From assembly GCA_036279015.1 (NCBI GenBank), contig DASUJY010000022.1, positions 50,425 through 114,424 of the forward strand: DNA of 64,000 bases, in the 5' to 3' direction. The stretch comes from DATEOR01 sp036279015. GTDB lineage: Bacteria; Actinomycetota; Thermoleophilia; Gaiellales; Gaiellaceae. The position numbers and the translations under genes were made by a program. Positions 1-8,140 of the stretch are shown piece after piece (the stretch's first letter is position 1; the number at the start of each line of letters is the position of its first letter). The notes beneath the pieces were generated by a model. It saw nothing but the letters and a program-made list of their open reading frames with translations. It made no database searches and was not told the origin of the DNA.

Positions 1-2
1 TA

Positions 3-179
3 GGGACTCAGACCGAGCTCGTCCGCCCGCGCGGCAGTCGACTCCGCGGCCGCCTGCGCGAGGGGCTTCGGCAGGTGCGGGCGGCGGTCGGGATGGACGC
101 GATTTGCACCGTCGTGGAGGTCGCGCCGTGGTCACGGGTTCCCGAGACCAGGGCGATTCTCGTGCCGCGCGACGACTGA
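3..179 (+). CDS. imuB: ImuB-like Y-family polymerase, C-terminal end only
   Basis: The window opens inside this gene; 58 codons and the TGA stop are visible. The readable end carries a motif LREGLRQVRAAVG and a closing stretch VVEVAPWSRVPE, which match how actinobacterial ImuB proteins end as I recall the family. ImuB is a catalytically inactive Y-family protein that links DnaE2 to the sliding clamp during damage-induced mutagenesis. The call is supported mainly by context: a DUF6504 gene and dnaE2 follow at once on the same strand, the usual imuB-dnaE2 order. The catalytic region lies outside the window, so this could also be another Y-family member, but that is less likely. Confidence 0.7.
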   Translation, partial: GTQTELVRPRGSRLRGRLREGLRQVRAAVGMDAICTVVEVAPWSRVPETRAILVPRDD

Positions 180-193
180 ACGAGCCTCGCTCC

Positions 194-400
194 GTGCAGG
201 TCACGGTCGAGGAGGGGCTCCCGGCTGCCGTCGGCGGCGTGCGGGTCTTCCAGGTGCGCGAGGAGTGGCGTGTCGTCGACCGCTGGTGGACGGACGAGCC
301 TCTGCGCCGCCGCTACTTCGACCTCGTGCTGGCGACGGGTGAGAACGTGGCTGTCTTCCGGGACGAGGAGGGGGGAGGCTGGTTTCGCCAGAAGGCCTAG
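194..400 (+). CDS. DUF6504 family small protein of the imuB-dnaE2 cassette
   Basis: A small protein of about 68 residues with the signature REEWRVVDRWWTDEP followed by RRRYFDLVL and a closing FRDEEGGGWFRQ. This matches the short uncharacterised family (DUF6504) that commonly sits between imuB and dnaE2 in actinobacteria; its biochemical role is not known to me. Start choice: GTG at 194 is the first ordinary start after the imuB stop. An ATG at 104 would overlap imuB by 76 bases, and the conserved block may begin slightly upstream of 194 (residues LNEPRS), so a CTG at 176 overlapping the imuB stop is a third option. Co-transcription with imuB and dnaE2 is likely. Confidence 0.72.
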   Translation: MQVTVEEGLPAAVGGVRVFQVREEWRVVDRWWTDEPLRRRYFDLVLATGENVAVFRDEEGGGWFRQKA

Positions 401-449
401 TCGCCGGTTTTCGGGCCCGCTCTGAGCGCCGATTTTCCGGGGCCGCCGC

Positions 450-3400
450 GTGCCTCCCTCCACGGCGAGCCTATCGCGGAAAGGCGCGCGGGTGGTGCGC
501 GGACCCGCTCGGAAAGGTCGCGTGAGAGGGGCGGAATACGTCGAGCTGCACGCCCACTCGGCTTACAGCTTCCTGGACGGCGCCTCGCTCCCCGAGGAGC
601 TCGCCGTCCGCGCCGCCGAGCTCGGCTACTCGGCTCTCGCCCTCACCGACCACGATGGCGTCTACGGCTCGCTCGAGTTTGCCCACGCGGCGCGGGCAGT
701 CGGCCTCCGCGCCATCACGGGCGCCGAGGCGACGCTCGTGGACGGCTCGCACGTGACCCTGCTCGTCGAGAGCCCGCGGGGCTACGCGAACCTCTGCCGG
801 CTCCTGACCTCCGCCCACGCGCGCGAGCGCCTCAACCCGGGCCTCGACCCTGAGCTCCTCGCAGAGCTGAACGAGGGCCTCGTCTGCCTTTCGGGCTGCG
901 CACGCCACGGCCTCGCCGTCAGGAACCCGAACGCGGCAGCGCGCCTGGCCCGGGCCTTCGGACGCGAGCGTTTCTTCGTCGAGCTCCAGCGCCCCTATGC
1001 CCGCGGCGATGCCCGCCGGAACGCCGCGCTCCGCGACCTCGCGGCCGCGATCGACGTCCGGACTGTGGCCACAGGAGACATCCACACCCATCATCTGCGC
1101 CGCGCGCGCCTCCAGGACGTCCTCGTCGCAGTGAAGCGAAACGTCCCGCTCGAGGGCTGCGAGGCGGAGCGGCGGGGGAACGAGGAGTTCGTCCTCACGG
1201 CCCCGGGCGAGGCAGCGGCGCGCTTCCCGGGAGACGAGGAAGCGGTCCGGACGACGGTCGAGCTCGCCGAGCGGCTCGAGTTCGACCTGACGCAAGAGCT
1301 CGGCTATCGCTACCCGGACTTCTCCGACGGCGCCGATCCCGCCCACGTCCAGCTCGCCCAGGTCTGCGGTCGCGCCTTCGAGGAGCGCTACCGGAACGCG
1401 CCCGCCGGTCTGCGCTCCCGGGCCGACACCCGGCTGCGCGAAGAGCTCGCGCTGATCGGCGAGCTCGGCCTCTCCGGCTTCTTCCTCCTCCACTGGGAAG
1501 TGCTCGAGCTCGCGCGCGAGGTCGCCTACGAGGTGCGCGGACCGGGCTCTCCGCGGCACCTCCTGCCGCCCGGCCGCGGCCGCGGAAGCTCCGTCGGCTC
1601 GCTCGTCTGCTACCTGACCGGGCTCTCACACGTCGATCCCGTCTCGGCCGGGCTCGCGCTCGGCCGCTTCCTCAACCCCGAGCTCGTCTCCGTCCCCGAC
1701 ATCGACCTCGACTTCCCGCGCGACATCCGCGAAAAGCTGATCGTCGCGGTCATCGAACGCTACGGGCACGAGCACTCGGCGCTCGTGGCGAGCTTCTCGA
1801 CCTACCACTCGCGCGGGGCGATCCGCGACGTCGGCAAGGCACTCGGCCTGCCGCAGGCCGAGCTCGAGCGGCTCGCCCGGCTGACCGAGGGCAATCCGCG
1901 CCGCGTGGCGGAGGAGCTCGAGCGACTCCCGGGCGCCGAGTCGAAGCTGGCCTCGCCGCGCTGGCGTGCCTTCGGCGAGCTCTGCGGCGAGATCGGCGGC
2001 CTGCCGCGCCACCTGTCCCAGCATCCGGGCGGCATGGTCGTCTCGAGCCGGCCGCTCGTCGAGCTCGTCCCGGTCGAGCACGCCGCCATGGAAGGCCGCA
2101 AGCTCTGCCAGTGGGACAAGGACTCCTGCGCCGACGCCGGGTTCCTCAAGATCGACCTGCTCGGGCTCGGGATGCTCTCCGCGGTCGAGGAGTGCGTCGA
2201 CCAGGTCGTTCGCCTGCGCGGCGAGCGGATCGACCTCTCGCGCATCCCGCTCGACGACCCCGCGGTCTACCGGGAGATCCAGGACGCGGACACCGTCGGC
2301 CTTTTCCAGATCGAAAGCCGGGCGCAGATGCAGAGCCTCCTGCGCACACGGCCCGAGAACCTCGACGACCTCACCGTCCAGGTCGCGCTCGTGCGCCCGG
2401 GCCCGATCCAGGGGAAGGCGGTGCATCCCTACGTGGAACGGCGCCAGCGCAGGCGCGAGGATCCCGCCTACGTCGTCCCGCACGACCACCCGCTCCTCGC
2501 CGAGTGCCTCGAGGAGACGCTCGGAGCGATCATCTTCCAGGAGCAGGTGCTCGACGTCGCGATGGCGCTCGCCGGCTTCTCGGTCGGCGAGGCGGAGGGC
2601 CTGCGCCGGGCGATGAGCCGCAAACGCAGCCACGACGCGATCGAGGCTCACCGTGAGCGCTTCTTCGAGGGGGCGGCGAGAAACGGCGTCCCCCGCGCGA
2701 CGGCCGAGCTCGTCTTCTCGAAGATCAACGGCTTCGCGTCCTTCGGCTTTCCGAAGTCGCACGCGGCGGCCTTCGCGCTCCTCGCATACCAGTCGGCCTG
2801 GCTGCGCCACTACTACCCGGGCGAGTTCCTCTGCGCCCTCCTGAACGCCCAGCCGATGGGCTTCTACCCCCCGGCGAGCCTCGTGCGCGACGCCCAGCGG
2901 CGCGGGGTCGACGTGCTGCCGCCGGACGTGAACCTGAGCGCCGCCTCCTGCCGGATCGAGGGCGACGCGGTGCGGATCGGTCTCGGCTACGTGAAGGGAA
3001 TCGGCGAGGAGCCCGCGCAGGCGTTCGTCGCCGAGCGGGAGAAGGGCGGAGAGTTCCGCAACGTTCTCGAGCTCGCTCAACGGGCGCCGGTCGACCGGCC
3101 CGGCCTCGAGGCGCTCGTCGCCTCGGGAGCGTGCGATTCGTTCGGCTGGCCGCGCCGCCAGCTCCTCTGGCGGCTGGGGCTCGCGCCGCGCTCGGTCTCG
3201 GTCGGGTCCAGGGGCGACGAGCGCCAGCTCGTGTTGCCTCTCGGCCCGACCACGGAGATCCCGGAGCTGGCGGAGCAGACCTCGTGGGAGCGCATGCTCG
3301 CCGACTACCGGACGACGAGCATGTCGATCGGCGTCCACCCGCTCGAGCTCCTGCGCCCGCATCTGCCGGCGGAGGTCGCCTCGAGCGCCGACCTCGACCA

Positions 3401-3728
3401 CATCGAGAACCGGAGCCCGATCGCAGTGGCCGGCCTGGTCGTCGCTCGCCAGCGCCCCGCGACGGCGAACGGCGTCGTCTTCATGCTCCTCGAGGACGAG
3501 CACGGCCAGATGAACCTCGTCGTCCCTCCGCCGGTATACGAGCGCTTCCGCCCGCTCGTCCGCAGCGAGCCGCTCCTCCTCGCCCGCGGCCGCTACGAGC
3601 GCTTCGAGCGGAACAGGAACGTCGTCGTGGAGGAGCTCGTCACGCTGGCGCCGCTCGCCCGCCAGGCCGCCGGCGAGGCCGAGGTGAGCTCGGCGCTTCC
3701 CGAGGCCCATCACTTCGGCCACCGTTAG
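450..3728 (+). CDS. dnaE2: Error-prone DNA polymerase DnaE2 (ImuC)
   Basis: A 1092-residue C-family DNA polymerase. The N-terminal PHP domain begins with LHAHSAYSFLDGAS (about residue 30). The palm carries PDIDLDF near residue 416, giving two catalytic aspartates, and KIDLLGLG near 567 gives the third. The helix-hairpin and OB-fold region (SPIAVAGLVVARQ) starts near 989. The short length and absence of a clamp-binding tail fit DnaE2 rather than the replicative DnaE1. Known role: damage-tolerant synthesis together with ImuB, usually under SOS control; I saw no clear LexA box just upstream, and the gene probably belongs to a unit starting before the window. The GTG at 450 gives about 27 residues before the PHP domain, so a later start near 521 is possible. 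Confidence 0.95.
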   Translation: MPPSTASLSRKGARVVRGPARKGRVRGAEYVELHAHSAYSFLDGASLPEELAVRAAELGYSALALTDHDGVYGSLEFAHAARAVGLRAITGAEATLVDGSHVTLLVESPRGYANLCRLLTSAHARERLNPGLDPELLAELNEGLVCLSGCARHGLAVRNPNAAARLARAFGRERFFVELQRPYARGDARRNAALRDLAAAIDVRTVATGDIHTHHLRRARLQDVLVAVKRNVPLEGCEAERRGNEEFVLTAPGEAAARFPGDEEAVRTTVELAERLEFDLTQELGYRYPDFSDGADPAHVQLAQVCGRAFEERYRNAPAGLRSRADTRLREELALIGELGLSGFFLLHWEVLELAREVAYEVRGPGSPRHLLPPGRGRGSSVGSLVCYLTGLSHVDPVSAGLALGRFLNPELVSVPDIDLDFPRDIREKLIVAVIERYGHEHSALVASFSTYHSRGAIRDVGKALGLPQAELERLARLTEGNPRRVAEELERLPGAESKLASPRWRAFGELCGEIGGLPRHLSQHPGGMVVSSRPLVELVPVEHAAMEGRKLCQWDKDSCADAGFLKIDLLGLGMLSAVEECVDQVVRLRGERIDLSRIPLDDPAVYREIQDADTVGLFQIESRAQMQSLLRTRPENLDDLTVQVALVRPGPIQGKAVHPYVERRQRRREDPAYVVPHDHPLLAECLEETLGAIIFQEQVLDVAMALAGFSVGEAEGLRRAMSRKRSHDAIEAHRERFFEGAARNGVPRATAELVFSKINGFASFGFPKSHAAAFALLAYQSAWLRHYYPGEFLCALLNAQPMGFYPPASLVRDAQRRGVDVLPPDVNLSAASCRIEGDAVRIGLGYVKGIGEEPAQAFVAEREKGGEFRNVLELAQRAPVDRPGLEALVASGACDSFGWPRRQLLWRLGLAPRSVSVGSRGDERQLVLPLGPTTEIPELAEQTSWERMLADYRTTSMSIGVHPLELLRPHLPAEVASSADLDHIENRSPIAVAGLVVARQRPATANGVVFMLLEDEHGQMNLVVPPPVYERFRPLVRSEPLLLARGRYERFERNRNVVVEELVTLAPLARQAAGEAEVSSALPEAHHFGHR

Positions 3729-3731
3729 GGT
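3726..3731 (+). promoter_or_regulatory. -10 box TAGGGT for a leaderless transcript
   Basis: TAGGGT overlaps the dnaE2 stop codon and ends 7 bases before the GTG at 3739, the spacing expected when transcription starts at the start codon. No Shine-Dalgarno sequence is visible, which supports leaderless expression of the oxidoreductase gene. No convincing -35 was found. Confidence 0.45.
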
Positions 3732-3738
3732 TGGCTCC

Positions 3739-5133
3739 GTGACCGGCCCGCGCTCGCTTTGGCTCCAGGAGGCGCTGCGCGCGGAGAACGGCGCCGATTC
3801 GCACGAGCTGGTCGAGGACACGACCGCCGATGTCTGCATCGTCGGCGGCGGCTACACGGGCCTCTGGACCGCGCTGCGCGTCAAGGAGCTCGAGCCGGAC
3901 GCCGACGTCGTCCTTCTCGAGCAGGACATCTGCGGCGGCGGGCCCTCCGGCCGAAACGGCGGCTTCGCGCTCACGTGGTGGTCGAAGATCCAGACCCTGA
4001 TCAAGCGCACCGGCGAGGAGGAGGCATTCCGTCTCGCAAAGGCCTCCGAGGAGGCTGTGCGGGAGATCGGCGCCTTCTGCGAGCGCGAGGGAATCGACGC
4101 GCACTTCCACCAGGGCGGCTGGCTCTGGACGGCGACGGCACCCGCGCAGATGGGCGCGTGGCAGTCGAGCGTCGAGACCGCCGAGGCGCACGGCGAGCAT
4201 CCCTACGAGCTCCTGACCGCGGAGGAAGTGCAGGTGCGCACCGGCTCGCCGATCCATCTCGGCGCCGCGTTCGAGAAGACCGGCGCGATCGTCCAACCGG
4301 CTCTGCTCGCCCGCGGCCTCCGGCGCGTGGCGCTCGAGCGGGGGGTGCGGATCTTCGAGCGCACCCCGATGGTCGAGCTCGACCGGGAGCGTGGGATCGT
4401 CCGGACTCCTTCCGGCTCGGTCGAGGCCGGCGCGACGGTGCTCGCCCTGAATGCCTGGGCGACGAAGATCCCCGAGCTCGCCAGAGCGGTCGTCGCCGTC
4501 TCGAGCGACATGGTCGCGACCGCGCCGATGCCGGAACTCCTCCGGGAGAGCGGCTGGACCGGGGGAGAGGCGATCTCCGACTGCCGCCTGCTCGTGCACT
4601 ACTACCGGCCGACGAGAGACGGCCGCGTCGCCTTCGGGCGCGGCGGCGGCCGCCTCGCCTTCGGCGGCCGGGTGAACTCGAACTTCGACTACAACGGCCG
4701 CCAGACGCGCGAGCTCGAGGCGGAGCTCGTCGACCTCGTTCCGGCAGCCAGGGGCGTGGCGGTGACCCACGCGTGGGGCGGTCCGATCGACCGCACGACG
4801 GACGGTCTGCCGATCTGCGGCTCCCTTCCGACCTCGGCGCGGATCGTCTACGGCACGGGCTTCTCCGGCAACGGGGTCGCGCCCTCGCTCACCGTCGCCA
4901 GGATCCTCGCCTCGAGCGCGCTTCGCCGCGACGACGAGTGGTCCGCGTCGGGACTGAACCGTGGCGTCCGAGGCACGTTCCCACCGGAGCCGATTCGCTT
5001 CGTCGGCGGGCTCGTCGTACGTGGCGCTGTCCGCCGCAAGGAGGGCCGCGAAGACCGGGAACGGAGCGTCGACCCGGTCACGAGGGCGCTCGCGGGCCTC
5101 GCGCCGCAGGGTTTCTTCCGCCGGCCACGCTGA
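3739..5133 (+). CDS. FAD-dependent amino acid/amine oxidoreductase (DAO family)
   Basis: A 464-residue flavoprotein with an N-terminal dinucleotide fold, VGGGYTG at residues 35-41, then an acidic strand end VVLLEQD and the SGRNGGF motif typical of DadA/PuuB-like oxidases. The C-terminal half has GRGGGRLAFGG, an AWGGPIDRTTDGLP segment and the FAD-closing GTGFSGNGVAPS. The family oxidatively deaminates amines or amino acids; gamma-glutamylputrescine oxidase-like proteins are the closest match I recognise, but the substrate cannot be read from sequence. It is cytoplasmic, with no signal peptide. GroES follows 17 bases downstream with its own -10 box, so the two are probably separate units. Confidence 0.88.
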   Translation: MTGPRSLWLQEALRAENGADSHELVEDTTADVCIVGGGYTGLWTALRVKELEPDADVVLLEQDICGGGPSGRNGGFALTWWSKIQTLIKRTGEEEAFRLAKASEEAVREIGAFCEREGIDAHFHQGGWLWTATAPAQMGAWQSSVETAEAHGEHPYELLTAEEVQVRTGSPIHLGAAFEKTGAIVQPALLARGLRRVALERGVRIFERTPMVELDRERGIVRTPSGSVEAGATVLALNAWATKIPELARAVVAVSSDMVATAPMPELLRESGWTGGEAISDCRLLVHYYRPTRDGRVAFGRGGGRLAFGGRVNSNFDYNGRQTRELEAELVDLVPAARGVAVTHAWGGPIDRTTDGLPICGSLPTSARIVYGTGFSGNGVAPSLTVARILASSALRRDDEWSASGLNRGVRGTFPPEPIRFVGGLVVRGAVRRKEGREDRERSVDPVTRALAGLAPQGFFRRPR

Positions 5134-5137
5134 CTCC

Positions 5138-5143
5138 TACAAT
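5138..5143 (+). promoter_or_regulatory. -10 box TACAAT for groES
   Basis: TACAAT matches the -10 consensus at five of six positions and ends 7 bases before the groES ATG at 5151, a leaderless arrangement. The intervening GGGAG could also act as a weak ribosome site if transcription starts earlier. Confidence 0.5.
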
Positions 5144-5150
5144 TAGGGAG

Positions 5151-5438
5151 ATGGAGGATCCGGCTCCGCTCACGCTCACCCTCGAGCCACTCGACGACCA
5201 TCTGATCGTGGAGCCGCTCGACGAGGACGTCGAGACGCGGACGGGCTTGATCATTCCGCAGAGCGCCGAGGCGGGCTGCCGCTCCGGAATCGTGACAGCG
5301 GTCGGCGGCGAGGCGCACGGGATCGATCCCGGCGACAAGGTGCTCTTCCCGAAGGGAGCCGGCTTCGACGTCCGCCTCGCGGGCGTGGCCGTCAAGGTGC
5401 TGCGGCGCGGCGACCTGATCGCTCGCGTCCACGATTGA
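5151..5438 (+). CDS. groES: Co-chaperonin GroES (10 kDa)
   Basis: A 95-residue protein of normal GroES length. It has the LDDHLIVEPLDEDVETRTGLIIP opening (shown in part: the LIVEPLDED strand and the TRTGLIIP mobile loop), then GIVTAVGG and the KVLFPKGAGFDV turn near the end. GroES caps the GroEL folding chamber. No groEL is next to it, so the chaperonin gene must lie elsewhere; split groES/groEL loci are known in actinobacteria. The mobile loop and roof residues look ordinary. The gene overlaps the next one by four bases (TTG start inside the TGA stop region), so the downstream gene is probably cotranscribed. Confidence 0.92.
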   Translation: MEDPAPLTLTLEPLDDHLIVEPLDEDVETRTGLIIPQSAEAGCRSGIVTAVGGEAHGIDPGDKVLFPKGAGFDVRLAGVAVKVLRRGDLIARVHD

Positions 5439-6016
5439 GCCCGCCGGGCGCCGAGCAGCCGGTCGTCTTCTTCGCGACCGCGGGCGAGCTCGAGGCCTGG
5501 CTCGACGAGCGCCACGACGAGGTGGACGGGATCTGGCTGAAGCTCGCCAAGAAGGGGTCCGGGATCGAGTCGGTCAGCTACCTCGAGGCGGTCGAGAGCG
5601 CGCTCTGCTTCGGCTGGATCGACGGTCAGGCGCGCGGGCTCGACGAGCAGCACTACATGCAGCGCTTCACGCCGCGGCGGGCGCGGAGCAAGTGGTCGAA
5701 GCGGAACCGGGGGAAGGCGGAGCGGCTGATCGCCGAGGGCCGGATGCGGCCGGCCGGCCTCGCGGAGGTCGAGCGCGCCCGGGCCGACGGGCGCTGGGAC
5801 GACGCGTACGACTCCGCGGCCACGGCGACGGTGCCGGACGACTTCCGGGTCGCGCTCGACGCCGAGCCCGAGGCCAGAGCCTTCTTCGACACGCTGTCGA
5901 GCTCGAAGCGCTATTCGTTCCTCTACCGGATCGCGGACGCGAAGCGACCGGAGACGCGCGCCAAGCGCATCGCCGAGTACGTGGCTCTCCTGCGGGAGGG
6001 CAAGACGCTCGGTTAG
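5435..6016 (+). CDS. YdeI/OmpD-associated family protein (OmdA)
   Basis: A 193-residue protein that begins with the typical FFATAGELEAWL block, then WLKLAKKG, a YLEAVESALCFGWIDGQ motif and the RRARSKWSKRN basic segment. The end carries the short helical repeat region FDTLSSSKRYSFLY. This is the YdeI/OmdA family linked in older literature to bacteriocin or peptide protection; its molecular activity is unclear. The start is TTG at 5435, overlapping the groES stop. It converges with the next gene, overlapping its end by four bases. Confidence 0.85.
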   Translation: MSPPGAEQPVVFFATAGELEAWLDERHDEVDGIWLKLAKKGSGIESVSYLEAVESALCFGWIDGQARGLDEQHYMQRFTPRRARSKWSKRNRGKAERLIAEGRMRPAGLAEVERARADGRWDDAYDSAATATVPDDFRVALDAEPEARAFFDTLSSSKRYSFLYRIADAKRPETRAKRIAEYVALLREGKTLG

Positions 6017-6312
6017 TCCAGCTGGAGGCCGAAGCGCGGCAGCCGTTTGCGGACGGCGCGGTTGAAGACGTGCTCGTACTCCTCGGCGGACGCCTCGTCG
6101 AGCGTCGCAGCGTAGTTGTCGCGGAGCGCGACGAGCTCGTCCGTTCCCGTCTCGACGAGGTCGGAATAGTCGCCGTAACGCTCCTCCGCCTGGTCTCGAG
6201 GCGCGCGGTCGTAGGCTGCAAGGGCGGCTTCGGCGTCGCGGATCAGGCCTTCGTGCTCGGCCGCGAAGAGAGCGAGCTGGCGCTCGACGAGATCGGCGAA
6301 ACGCCTGCGCAC
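6013..6312 (-). CDS. Hypothetical small acidic protein
   Basis: A 99-residue protein of unknown function. It is helical and rich in Glu, Arg and Ala, with a segment DLVETGTDELVALRDNYAATLDE in the middle (only part quoted) and a C-terminal VRKRLPRFGL. No membrane segment, signal or metal motif is visible. The start is GTG at 6312, close to the divergent nuclease gene at 6333, so the two promoters must overlap. The reading frame has actinobacterial codon use and fills the gap exactly between two convincing genes, which is the main reason to accept it. Confidence 0.65.
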   Translation of the reverse strand: MRRRFADLVERQLALFAAEHEGLIRDAEAALAAYDRAPRDQAEERYGDYSDLVETGTDELVALRDNYAATLDEASAEEYEHVFNRAVRKRLPRFGLQLD

Positions 6313-6317
6313 GCTCC

Positions 6318-6323
6318 TATGCT
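6318..6323 (+). promoter_or_regulatory. -10 box TATGCT for the EEP nuclease gene
   Basis: TATGCT (four of six to consensus) ends 9 bases before the GTG at 6333. It lies only six bases from the divergent start codon at 6312, so it is within the shared divergent control region. Confidence 0.4.
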
Positions 6324-6332
6324 GCCTTCGCC

Positions 6333-7055
6333 GTGGGGCTCGTCATCCGTACGTGGAACCTCTATCACGGCCGCACGCATCCGAAGACGGGGCGAACGTA
6401 TCTCGAGCGGATGGTGCGCCTCGCGAGCATCGATGCGCCCGACGTCGTCGCCCTCCAGGAGGTGCCGCTCTGGGCGCTCGGGCGGCTCGAACGTTGGAGC
6501 GGCATGCGGGCGCTCTGGGCGGTGGCGGTGCCCGGCTTGCTCGGACCGGTCGCGCGCTTCCTGACGGACCTCGACCCCGTTCGCGTCAGGTTCACCGTCG
6601 CCGGGCAGGCGAACGCGCTCCTCCTGAACCCGCGCTTCGTGCTGGAGGACGAGCGGACGCTCGTCATGAACCCCGAGGTGGGCAACCTCGAATGGATCAC
6701 TGGCGGCCGGCAGCGCCGCGTCTGCCACGCCGTCGACCTCGAGCTCGACGGCGAGCGTCTGACCGTGGCGAACCTGCACGCGACGAACAACGCGGCCCTG
6801 GCCCGGGTCGAGGTGGGGCTCGCCGCCGACTTCCTGGTCGAGGCGGCGCGCTGCATCCTGTGCGGTGACTTCAACGTGCCCGCCTACGCCGTCCACGATC
6901 TCTCGTCGCCGATCGAGGGAATCGACCAGATCCTCGTGCGCGGCCTCGAGTTCGAGCACGCTCCGAGCTCCTGGCCTGCCGCCCGGCGCCGGCTGAGCGG
7001 CGGCCTTCTCCTCTCTGACCACGCTCCGGTCGACGCGGTGGTGGCATGGACGTAG
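6333..7055 (+). CDS. Endonuclease/exonuclease/phosphatase (EEP) family hydrolase
   Basis: A 240-residue single-domain metallohydrolase. It has the N-terminal TWNLYHG metal-site motif (residues 7-13), VVALQEVP with the catalytic Glu near residue 43, NLHATNN, GDFNVP near 177 and the closing SDHAPVDA near 228. These are the standard motifs of the DNase I/exonuclease III-like fold. The substrate is unknown: members cleave DNA, phosphoinositides or other phosphoesters. No signal peptide is seen, although a hydrophobic patch occurs near residues 60-75. The gene ends ten bases into the following aminotransferase gene, implying coupled translation. Confidence 0.88.
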   Translation: MGLVIRTWNLYHGRTHPKTGRTYLERMVRLASIDAPDVVALQEVPLWALGRLERWSGMRALWAVAVPGLLGPVARFLTDLDPVRVRFTVAGQANALLLNPRFVLEDERTLVMNPEVGNLEWITGGRQRRVCHAVDLELDGERLTVANLHATNNAALARVEVGLAADFLVEAARCILCGDFNVPAYAVHDLSSPIEGIDQILVRGLEFEHAPSSWPAARRRLSGGLLLSDHAPVDAVVAWT

Positions 7056-8140
7056 AGGCGATCCGCGCCGAGCTGCCCGTGCTCGAGCGGCTTGCCTATC
7101 TGAACGCGGGCACGAACGGCCCGCTGCCGCGCCGGACGGTCGAGGCGATGTGCTCGGCGCTCGGAAGCGATCTCGAGGAAGGGAGATCGAGCGGCCCTTA
7201 CTTCGAGACGATGCTCGCCCGCCGGGACGAGGTGCGGGCCGCCCTCGCCGCCGTCCTCGATGCCGCTCCGGAGGACGTGGCGCTCACGAGCTCGACCACG
7301 GAGGGCTGCAACGTCGTCCTGAACGGGCTCGGCATCGGGCCCGGAGACGAGGTCGTGACGACGGACTCGGAGCATCCCGGCCTCTTCGGCGGTCTCGTGG
7401 CCTCGGGGGCCGACGTACGCGCGGTCCCGGTCCGAGACCTCGCCGTCGCGGACGTGCTCGGCGCACTCGAGGCGGCGATCGGCGAAGGGACAAGGCTCAT
7501 TGCTCTCTCGCATGTCTCCTGGCTTACCGGGGCCCGCTTCCCGGTCGGCGAGCTGGCCGGTCGCGGCGTGCCGTTCCTCGTCGACGGCGCGCAGGCGGCC
7601 GGCGCCATCCCCGTCGACGTCGACGAGCTCGGCTGCGACTTCTACACCGTCTCGGCCCAGAAGTGGCTGCTCGGCCCCGACGTCACGGGCGCGCTCTACG
7701 TGCGGCCAGACCGCGTCCCCGAGCTTCGCATGGCGATGCCGTCCTACGGCTCCTGGGACTTCGAGGAGGGCTACACGTACGAGCCGCGGGCCGGCGCGGC
7801 ACGGTTCGACCCCGGGTGGATCTCGCCGGTCGCCGCCGCCGGGCTGCTCGCCTCGCTCGCGTTCGCCTCCGAGGCGGGCGAAGAGCGTTTCCAGCATGCC
7901 GCGGCGACGGCGGCCCATCTCCGCCGCGCGCTCGAGGCAGCCGGGCACGAGGTCGTCACCGAGCCGGAGCAGGCGACGCTCGTCACCTGGAAAGCCGACG
8001 GCGACTCGAAGGCCGTCGTGGAGCGGCTGGCGGATGCCGGCGTGGTCATCCGCGACGTGCCCGACGTCGGCTGGCTGCGCGCCTCCTGCGGCTTCTGGAC
8101 GAACGAGGACGACCTCGAGCGCCTCCTCGGCGCCCTCTAG
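7046..8140 (+). CDS. Aminotransferase class V / cysteine desulfurase-like PLP enzyme
   Basis: A 364-residue fold-type I PLP enzyme. It shows the NAGTNGPLP opening, LTSSTTEGCNVV cofactor loop, a TTDSEHPG segment, LVDGAQAAGA with the PLP-pairing Asp, and SAQKWLLGPD with the Schiff-base Lys at residue 206. The GTEG-like and HxSWLTG features resemble isopenicillin-N-epimerase/EgtE-type class V enzymes more than IscS. No catalytic Cys loop of a desulfurase is evident, so lyase, epimerase or desulfurase activity cannot be settled. It overlaps the preceding nuclease gene by ten bases and converges with the methyltransferase gene by four. Confidence 0.85.
   Translation: MDVEAIRAELPVLERLAYLNAGTNGPLPRRTVEAMCSALGSDLEEGRSSGPYFETMLARRDEVRAALAAVLDAAPEDVALTSSTTEGCNVVLNGLGIGPGDEVVTTDSEHPGLFGGLVASGADVRAVPVRDLAVADVLGALEAAIGEGTRLIALSHVSWLTGARFPVGELAGRGVPFLVDGAQAAGAIPVDVDELGCDFYTVSAQKWLLGPDVTGALYVRPDRVPELRMAMPSYGSWDFEEGYTYEPRAGAARFDPGWISPVAAAGLLASLAFASEAGEERFQHAAATAAHLRRALEAAGHEVVTEPEQATLVTWKADGDSKAVVERLADAGVVIRDVPDVGWLRASCGFWTNEDDLERLLGAL

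Noticed and set aside
1626..3839. A 737-codon open frame antisense to dnaE2
   Set aside because: It is a mirror of GC3 bias: rich in Arg, Ala and Glu, with no domain motif, while the plus strand holds all polymerase motifs.
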